DNA of 64,000 bases from Streptococcus oralis (lineage in GTDB: Bacteria; Bacillota; Bacilli; Lactobacillales; Streptococcaceae). Below the pieces are notes generated by a model. That model made no database searches, was not told the origin of the DNA, and worked only from the letters and a program-made list of their open reading frames with translations. The stretch is taken from NCBI RefSeq assembly GCF_019334565.1, contig NZ_CP079724.1:1137001-1201000 (forward strand), read 5' to 3'. Below, piece by piece: positions 59,228 to 64,000 of the stretch (within the stretch, counting starts at the first letter, position 1; the number at the start of each line of letters is the position of its first letter). The position numbers and the translations under genes were made by a program.

Positions 59228-59922
59228 GTTGTACAGTTACTTAAATCTTGAGAGTACAAAAACACGCAACAGCGCTTCATATCGCTTGTAGCTGTTGTAC
59301 AGTTACTTAAATCTTGAGAGTACAAAAACTATGTGAGGGTTATAATGAATATTTTTGATGTTGTACAGTTACTTAAATCTTGAGAGTACAAAAACGGTGA
59401 CGCAGTTGGTGGGCAGCTTGATAGTGTTGTACAGTTACTTAAATCTTGAGAGTACAAAAACGGATCCATGTCCCAATCGATTAGGTCTTGTGTTGTACAG
59501 TTACTTAAATCTTGAGAGTACAAAAACTGCAATCGAGAAAGCCTGGCACGGAAATCCGTTGTACAGTTACTTAAATCTTGAGAGTACAAAAACTCTTAAT
59601 CTCGTAAGGTTCAATCCTTGCGGGTTGTACAGTTACTTAAATCTTGAGAGTACAAAAACCCAGTAAAATACTTATAGACCCAGCCAAATGTTGTACAGTT
59701 ACTTAAATCTTGAGAGTACAAAAACTATGAAGACGTAAACCCAGAGACAGGAGAAGTTGTACAGTTACTTAAATCTTGAGAGTACAAAAACGGGTTAATT
59801 TATCCACTCACCGGACTACCTGTTGTACAGTTACTTAAATCTTGAGAGTACAAAAACCTTGAATATATCAAGGGCATTCAAGACAAGTTGTACAGTTACT
59901 TAAATCTTGAGAGTACAAAAAC
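59228..59922 (-). CRISPR. CRISPR array, 11 repeats and 10 spacers (type II-A, St CRISPR1 repeat)
   Basis: Eleven 36-bp repeats start at 59228, 59294, 59360, 59426, 59492, 59558, 59624, 59690, 59756, 59822 and 59887. In the crRNA sense (minus strand) each begins GTTTTTGTACTC and ends AGTAACTGTACAAC, identical to the S. thermophilus CRISPR1 repeat as I know it. All copies look identical, including the trailer-end one. Nine spacers are 30 nt and the leader-proximal one is 29 nt. Spacers are all different. The leader is at the 59923 side, next to csn2. Matches to phages could not be searched. Confidence 0.98.
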
Positions 59923-59929
59923 CTCAAAT
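59923..59929 (-). promoter_or_regulatory. Leader-anchoring sequence ATTTGAG
   Basis: The 7 bp directly before the first repeat read ATTTGAG on the minus strand, the motif known to fix spacer insertion at the leader end in type II-A systems. Confidence 0.9.
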
Positions 59930-59961
59930 TCGTCAATTTTGATTTTTGTTCCCTCAAAAAC

Positions 59962-59990
59962 ATTATAAAGCCTTAAATCTCACTCGTCAA
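59962..59990 (-). promoter_or_regulatory. Pre-crRNA promoter
   Basis: TTGACG, 17-bp spacer, TATAAT on the minus strand, right after the csn2 stop. It gives about 33 nt of leader RNA before the first repeat. Confidence 0.85.
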
Positions 59991-59992
59991 TA

Positions 59993-61036
59993 CTATTCTT
60001 CCAAATATTTCAATAACATTGGATTGACTGATTCAATACGGAATTTTGTTTTCATTTTGTACTGATACAAATTATTCAAAATTCTTAATGCTACTTGATC
60101 TTCTACAGATAAACTCATGTGGAGAATGTCCGAGCTAAATAAATATGATCCAATTTTTCTTAAAGAAGTTAAAAATTCTTGTTCATCAGGTATTTGATTT
60201 ATTGGATACTGATTGGTAAAGCGATTATACATAAATTCTAGCGAATAAAAATGATAAACATAATCGGAAACAATATTGATTTCCTCTAAAACTTCTTTCG
60301 TGACATGAAGATAACCTTCATTGGAAGGAAATAAAACAATATATAATGAATCGCTATGATTAGTCAGAAACTCCATTTTCTCACAACATTCAACAAAATC
60401 ATTATAGGATAGAAAATCGTCCAAATTTCGTAAGACAAGCAAAAACTTTTCAGAACTGTTTGTCGCCATAACTTCTAACATAGAAAGAAATAATAAAAAC
60501 TTTATCTTATTATCTACAAACTCAAAGGATATATTTTTATCATTTGTTCCAAAATATGGTAAAAAATTCTTTTGAATCAATTGATCCGTATTAAAATATT
60601 TTGCTTCGGTATGATAGATAATATCACCTAATTGAAGATTCAACTTCTGATTCAATAGAAGTGAAATCCTATCTAGATTGTCATTGATATTTTCAATTTG
60701 CTCCATTATCTCTATAGAATTAATCTTTTTCTTTATATAATCATAGGCTACTGTTCCTTTTTTATATTCCATTTGTTCAATTAAATCATTGATATTGGAC
60801 ACTTGAACAACACTGAATTCTGATCGGGAAACCATTGTATCGTCTATTAGTATTTTAGGCTCATTTTGTTCAAATAGAACTAAATCTTCCTCACTATATT
60901 TTTTTCCTCCAAAATACCATAATAGTATCTGCCAAATATAGTATTTTAATTGCTGATCTTGACCTACAATTTGAGTAAATTGACCAAAACTTAATGAAAT
61001 TTTATCCTTGTATGGATGACTAATGTTCATTTTCAT
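59993..61036 (-). CDS. csn2: Csn2, long form
   Basis: 347 aa, the long Csn2 form found with St CRISPR1-type systems (short forms are about 220 aa). Csn2 rings bind free DNA ends and work with Cas1-Cas2 in spacer acquisition. Lys/Asp-rich helical regions (about 85-150) and ISLSFGQFTQIVG at the start are visible. Its start overlaps cas2 by 4 nt; an alternative Met3 is possible. The ribosome site is weak, so coupling to cas2 is likely. Confidence 0.9.
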   Translation of the reverse strand: MKMNISHPYKDKISLSFGQFTQIVGQDQQLKYYIWQILLWYFGGKKYSEEDLVLFEQNEPKILIDDTMVSRSEFSVVQVSNINDLIEQMEYKKGTVAYDYIKKKINSIEIMEQIENINDNLDRISLLLNQKLNLQLGDIIYHTEAKYFNTDQLIQKNFLPYFGTNDKNISFEFVDNKIKFLLFLSMLEVMATNSSEKFLLVLRNLDDFLSYNDFVECCEKMEFLTNHSDSLYIVLFPSNEGYLHVTKEVLEEINIVSDYVYHFYSLEFMYNRFTNQYPINQIPDEQEFLTSLRKIGSYLFSSDILHMSLSVEDQVALRILNNLYQYKMKTKFRIESVNPMLLKYLEE

Positions 61037-61356
61037 ATAACTACCAACTTATTATCACTGACTACTTCTTCTTGCTTTGTTTTTCCACCAATGATTAAAA
61101 CCATTTCAGAAAATTGTTTCTCAGTCACTGCTAGCAAACGGACATTCCCACTTGGCAGATTACTCTGACTTAATTTTTTATAGAATTTACTAGCAAAACT
61201 TCGGTTCGGACAGGTTCTATAATAAACAGAAAACTGTAACATTTCAAAACCATTTGCAATTAAATCTTTCCGAAAATTACGATAGACTCTTTTTTCTTGA
61301 TTTGTTTCCATTGGTAGATCAAAAAAACACAATAATCTCAATGCTTCATACCTCAT
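61033..61356 (-). CDS. cas2: Cas2
   Basis: 107 aa. Ferredoxin-like fold with LCFFDLPMETNQEKRVYRNFRK (the conserved Asp after the first strand) and FSVYYRTCPNRS. It forms the Cas1-Cas2 integrase. It starts 4 nt after the cas1 stop. Confidence 0.95.
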   Translation of the reverse strand: MRYEALRLLCFFDLPMETNQEKRVYRNFRKDLIANGFEMLQFSVYYRTCPNRSFASKFYKKLSQSNLPSGNVRLLAVTEKQFSEMVLIIGGKTKQEEVVSDNKLVVI

Positions 61357-61360
61357 TTCT

Positions 61361-62269
61361 TTAGCTCCATTCTACACTCGACACCATTGGACAGTAAAAT
61401 TTACTGGTATCCTTATCAGAGATACATTTTAGAAAACCCTTGACATATTTATCCATTGCTACCGTTACAGAACACGTTTCTTTCCCATAACGAATCTTCG
61501 CATTTAGTGTATCCGTCAACGCAAGACGAAATTCATATTTCAAATACTCTTCATCTCGTAAATTTTGATAGACCCAGACATCGATAATCTGCCGAAAAGG
61601 TTCCATTAGATCATCAACCAGGTTAAATTGGTTATATTCATTCTTATGGAAAATTCCTATTAAGGGATTTAACCCATACCCAGAAATAATACGTGCCATC
61701 TGCGCTCTCATGATTGCATAACCATAATTTAGACCAGCATTGATGACATCTGTTTCATGTTGAGTAAGTCGTACAAATTTCTTACCAAACAATTCATTAA
61801 AATAAACTTTGGCATCATGGCCTTCACGATTGGTTTTATCTCCATATTCAATATGATCTTTATAGTCTGCTAATAATTGGATACAATCAATATTTTTCTC
61901 AAACATTGCAAGAACATCTTGCTGATTGTTTATTTTGAAATAGGTTACTATTTGCCATAATTTATCTTTTTGCTCCTGCGTCCACAATAATTGCTCCTGT
62001 AATTTTTTATAGGCTCTAAAATGGCCGTTTTGAGAATGATAAATTCCTGTAGGCAAGTGCTCATTATCACAGACAATTAAGGCAATATTATACTTACTTA
62101 AAGCACTTAATAACCTTAAAGTTACAACAGTCTCCCCTCCTTCTGCTACAATTATCGAAATATCACTCAGTGGGACGACATAGTCTTGACCCATTTTCTT
62201 AATTAAAAGGCTATCCAACTTCAATTGCATTTTTTCACTCTGACAGACATGCACAATTCTCCAAGTCAT
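61361..62269 (-). CDS. cas1: Cas1 integrase
   Basis: 302 aa from ATG 62269 (MTWRIVHVCQSEKMQLKLDSL), chosen for AGAGGAAAATACG just upstream. The longer frame to 62428 would run backwards through the tracrRNA and is rejected. Conserved features include VPLSDISIIVAEG near the start and DVINAGLNYGYAIMRAQMARIISGYGLNPLIGIFH with the catalytic Glu/His/Asp region around it. Spacer integration enzyme. It lies 19 nt after the tracrRNA terminator. Confidence 0.95.
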   Translation of the reverse strand: MTWRIVHVCQSEKMQLKLDSLLIKKMGQDYVVPLSDISIIVAEGGETVVTLRLLSALSKYNIALIVCDNEHLPTGIYHSQNGHFRAYKKLQEQLLWTQEQKDKLWQIVTYFKINNQQDVLAMFEKNIDCIQLLADYKDHIEYGDKTNREGHDAKVYFNELFGKKFVRLTQHETDVINAGLNYGYAIMRAQMARIISGYGLNPLIGIFHKNEYNQFNLVDDLMEPFRQIIDVWVYQNLRDEEYLKYEFRLALTDTLNAKIRYGKETCSVTVAMDKYVKGFLKCISDKDTSKFYCPMVSSVEWS

Positions 62270-62287
62270 CGTATTTTCCTCTTTCAC

Positions 62288-62323
62288 AAAACGAAAACAC
62301 CCCGCCATAAATGACAGGGTGTT
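62288..62323 (-). terminator. tracrRNA terminator
   Basis: AACACCCTG / GCGGGGTGTT stem followed by TTCGTTTT on the minus strand, upstream of cas1. Confidence 0.85.
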
Positions 62324-62393
62324 GAATTCGGCATGAAGCCTTATCTTTGTAGCTTCTGCAAGATTTAAGTAACTGTGCAAGGCGTCCCTTGCA
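62290..62393 (-). ncRNA. tracrRNA (St1Cas9 type)
   Basis: Read on the minus strand. An anti-repeat (TTGCACAGTTACTTAAATCTTG) differs from the perfect complement of the repeat at one base. It is followed by CAGAAGCTACAAAGATAAGGC, by CTTCATGCCG, and by a terminator hairpin AACACCCTGTCATTTATGGC with the returning GGGGTGTTTT arm. This is nearly the known S. thermophilus CRISPR1 tracrRNA. The start (about 62393) is inferred from the promoter. Confidence 0.92.
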
Positions 62394-62399
62394 ATTACC

Positions 62400-62428
62400 A
62401 TTATAATACATTGTACAAGCGTTTGCAA
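62400..62428 (-). promoter_or_regulatory. tracrRNA promoter
   Basis: TTGCAA, 17-bp spacer, TATAAT on the minus strand, just after the cas9 stop at 62447. Confidence 0.85.
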
Positions 62429-62446
62429 CTCTTTTTTAAAAATATT

Positions 62447-64000
62447 TTAAAATTTGAGTTTTGGTTCGTCACCCTCTTTTTTAATGATATGTTTTTTTCC
62501 CAAAACATCAGTTTTGACTTTAAAAATAGAAATATTTGATTTATTTAATCCCTTTACACATTGTGTTGTACTGTTTGGTACTGTGCCAAAAATATCAATC
62601 AATTTTTCACCTTTTTCAAAATCTGATTTATTCATTGGTTTTAATTGAACTTGATGTTTTCCTTTATTATTTCTAGATAAAAATCTAAACAATTGTTCTT
62701 GACCTTTTTCAACATCCTTTATTAAAATCAAATTATTTTTATATAAAGTGAACTTAAATTCAGATGTTTCAACAACACCCTCTATTTTTTTAATATTATC
62801 ATATTTTTCTTTTGAAATCTTATATTTTCCAGTTCCTTTTTCAAAATATAAATCAGAATATTTCAAACCCATCAATTCATATTTTTTAGTCTGATGATTA
62901 AAATAAACATCTGTCCTCCAAGGCTTAAGTGACTGAAGAACCACTTGATTATCACTACTTTCTGGTGTGATATCAATGTGATTACCTAGTTTATTATCAT
63001 AGTATTTAAGACTTTTAATTTCTGGACCATTACTTTTTTTACTGTACTTTCGAATAGGCCCATTTTCTTGTCTATATTTCTCAAAAGGATTGCAAGGGAT
63101 CTCTTTATTTTTATCGTTCAATTCTTTAGAAGGATAGGTTCTTAAAATTTCTTCAATCACTTTTTCAAATGTTTGTGGATCTTTGTGATACATCAAGAAT
63201 TTACTCTTATCTTTATTATAAATTTTAATGAAAGCATCATATCCTGCTTGACTATAAATATCTTTAATCTTACCTAAAACATAAGTTTCTTCAGACTTCT
63301 CTTTATCCAATTTCGCTTTTCTTGTTGCATAAATCGTAGCATCTGAAATTTTTCGATTAAATTTTGAATCTACTTGATAAGAAAATAGAATACTATCCTC
63401 AAATGTCTTGCTACGCAATGTATCAACAAAATGATCATATGGCGCTTTAAACACTAACTCTTTATATTCATCATCAGTTAACGAAATAATTTCTCCTGTC
63501 TCTGAATCAACGAATTGTCCTTCTTTATAAGAAATCAAAGGATTATTCTGTTTTTTCCATAATCTTAATTGACTCGAAGCAGCAATAATTAAGGCATCCA
63601 CAGCATGGTGGTGATAGGTTTCACGAGATTTTTCAAGTCCCCACTTTCTTCTTAGCTGAGAGGTAAATTGTCCACGTACCACCGAAATAGTTGTATCGAA
63701 TTTATGCGCTTTATAAAAATCTTGTAGAGCATTTAAAACAACTCGAGAAGAATATCGAGTGTCAACTAAATTCCGTTCGATGAATTTCTGCTTCACTTCA
63801 ATTTTACTAATATCTTCTTCCGTTAAAAGGTACTCTTTCTTTTTATTACCTAATAATTTAGACTCTTTTACATAAGATTTAAACTCACGGTAGGACCAAC
63901 CATCATCCATACTATCTAAAGCCTGAAACGGTGTTCGCTGTCCCTTCTCCTGGTTTGCTGTAGCTAGAACCAATACTTTATTAGATAGACTATCATCAAA
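62447..64000 (-). CDS. cas9: Cas9 (St1Cas9-like), C-terminal part
   Basis: Partial; the frame continues past the window edge. About 517 residues are visible of the roughly 1,120 of this family. The piece starts inside the HNH domain (FDDSLSNKVLVLATANQEKG, including the HNH Asn but not its His). It continues through RuvC-III with YHHHAVDALIIAA (catalytic His and Asp) and the wedge/PAM-interacting domain to the end (IIKKEGDEPKLKF). It agrees closely with S. thermophilus CRISPR1 Cas9, whose PAM is NNAGAAW. The C-terminal domain has many substitutions, so the PAM may differ. Confidence 0.96.
   Translation of the reverse strand, partial: FDDSLSNKVLVLATANQEKGQRTPFQALDSMDDGWSYREFKSYVKESKLLGNKKKEYLLTEEDISKIEVKQKFIERNLVDTRYSSRVVLNALQDFYKAHKFDTTISVVRGQFTSQLRRKWGLEKSRETYHHHAVDALIIAASSQLRLWKKQNNPLISYKEGQFVDSETGEIISLTDDEYKELVFKAPYDHFVDTLRSKTFEDSILFSYQVDSKFNRKISDATIYATRKAKLDKEKSEETYVLGKIKDIYSQAGYDAFIKIYNKDKSKFLMYHKDPQTFEKVIEEILRTYPSKELNDKNKEIPCNPFEKYRQENGPIRKYSKKSNGPEIKSLKYYDNKLGNHIDITPESSDNQVVLQSLKPWRTDVYFNHQTKKYELMGLKYSDLYFEKGTGKYKISKEKYDNIKKIEGVVETSEFKFTLYKNNLILIKDVEKGQEQLFRFLSRNNKGKHQVQLKPMNKSDFEKGEKLIDIFGTVPNSTTQCVKGLNKSNISIFKVKTDVLGKKHIIKKEGDEPKLKF

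Noticed and set aside
59329..59666. Long open frames across the CRISPR array on both strands
   Set aside because: The 66-bp period is 22 codons, so the repeat keeps one frame open. The repeated YSYLNLESTKT peptide is just the translated repeat.
62270..62428. N-terminal extension of cas1
   Set aside because: It translates the tracrRNA and its promoter, and the ATG at 62269 has a proper ribosome site.

Overview
The window is a chromosomal segment of a low-GC Firmicute, most likely a mitis-group Streptococcus (S. mitis/oralis/infantis-like). This rests on recognisable pneumococcal-type genes: pavA, ciaRH with a DUF3270 gene beside it, a choline-binding LytB, comEA/comEC with a ComX-type box, and a cpsY-type regulator. 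Gene order matches long stretches of the S. pneumoniae map as I remember it (lytB-pyrD-pyrK-gloA, then infC-rpmI-rplT, comEA-comEC, phoH, frr-pyrH, tmk-holB, proBAC, lspA-rluD). No tRNA, rRNA, insertion sequence or prophage was seen. Almost all genes read on the minus strand.

Layout. 1-5.7 kb: the 3' end of pavA/rqcH faces a nucleoside salvage cluster on the minus strand (rpiA, deoB, a DUF1697 gene, punA, deoD), with structured repeats between punA and deoD. 5.8-9.2 kb: a U32-family gene that looks leaderless, an HrtAB-like ABC exporter preceded by a 25-codon ORF, and a small DUF3270 membrane protein. 9.3-14 kb: ciaRH and aminopeptidase pepN. 14-18.5 kb: small accessory genes (ASCH, SMI1/KNR4-like, NUDIX, SDR, DUF2829, aldo/keto reductase) and a secreted nuclease whose conserved tail is cut off by an amber codon. 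18.6-23.4 kb: lytB, pyrD-pyrK under a PyrR attenuator, and gloA. 23.5-28 kb: a membrane J-protein plus HscC-like Hsp70 pair sits between gloA and the rplT operon. 28-29.5 kb: infC-rpmI-rplT with an L20-type leader. 29.6-31.7 kb: an ABC-2 exporter next to a decayed bacteriocin-like peptide gene.

31.8-57.6 kb is mostly housekeeping: competence DNA uptake (comEA-comEC), alanine dehydrogenase, phoH, cvfB, frr-pyrH, trmFO, rsmI-yabA-holB-tmk, proline synthesis (proB-proA-proC), rluD-lspA-cpsY, rplU-prp-rpmA with an L21-type leader, a YoaK membrane protein, an oxidoreductase with a DEAD helicase, an HD hydrolase that looks leaderless, and a Cof-type phosphatase. 57.7-59.1 kb holds three small genes that look like orphan immunity proteins.

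59.2-64.0 kb is a type II-A CRISPR-Cas locus of the S. thermophilus CRISPR1 (St1Cas9) kind. On the minus strand it runs cas9 (C-terminal part only; the window edge cuts it inside HNH), tracrRNA with its own promoter and terminator, cas1, cas2, a long csn2, a leader containing a pre-crRNA promoter and the ATTTGAG anchor, then 11 identical 36-bp repeats with 10 spacers. The parts needed for adaptation, crRNA maturation and interference are all present as far as the window shows.

The least explained items are the Hsp70/J-protein pair with alternating NFE/LDFS motifs, the punA-deoD repeats with compensatory stems, the 25-codon ORF ahead of the ABC exporter, and the amber-split nuclease.
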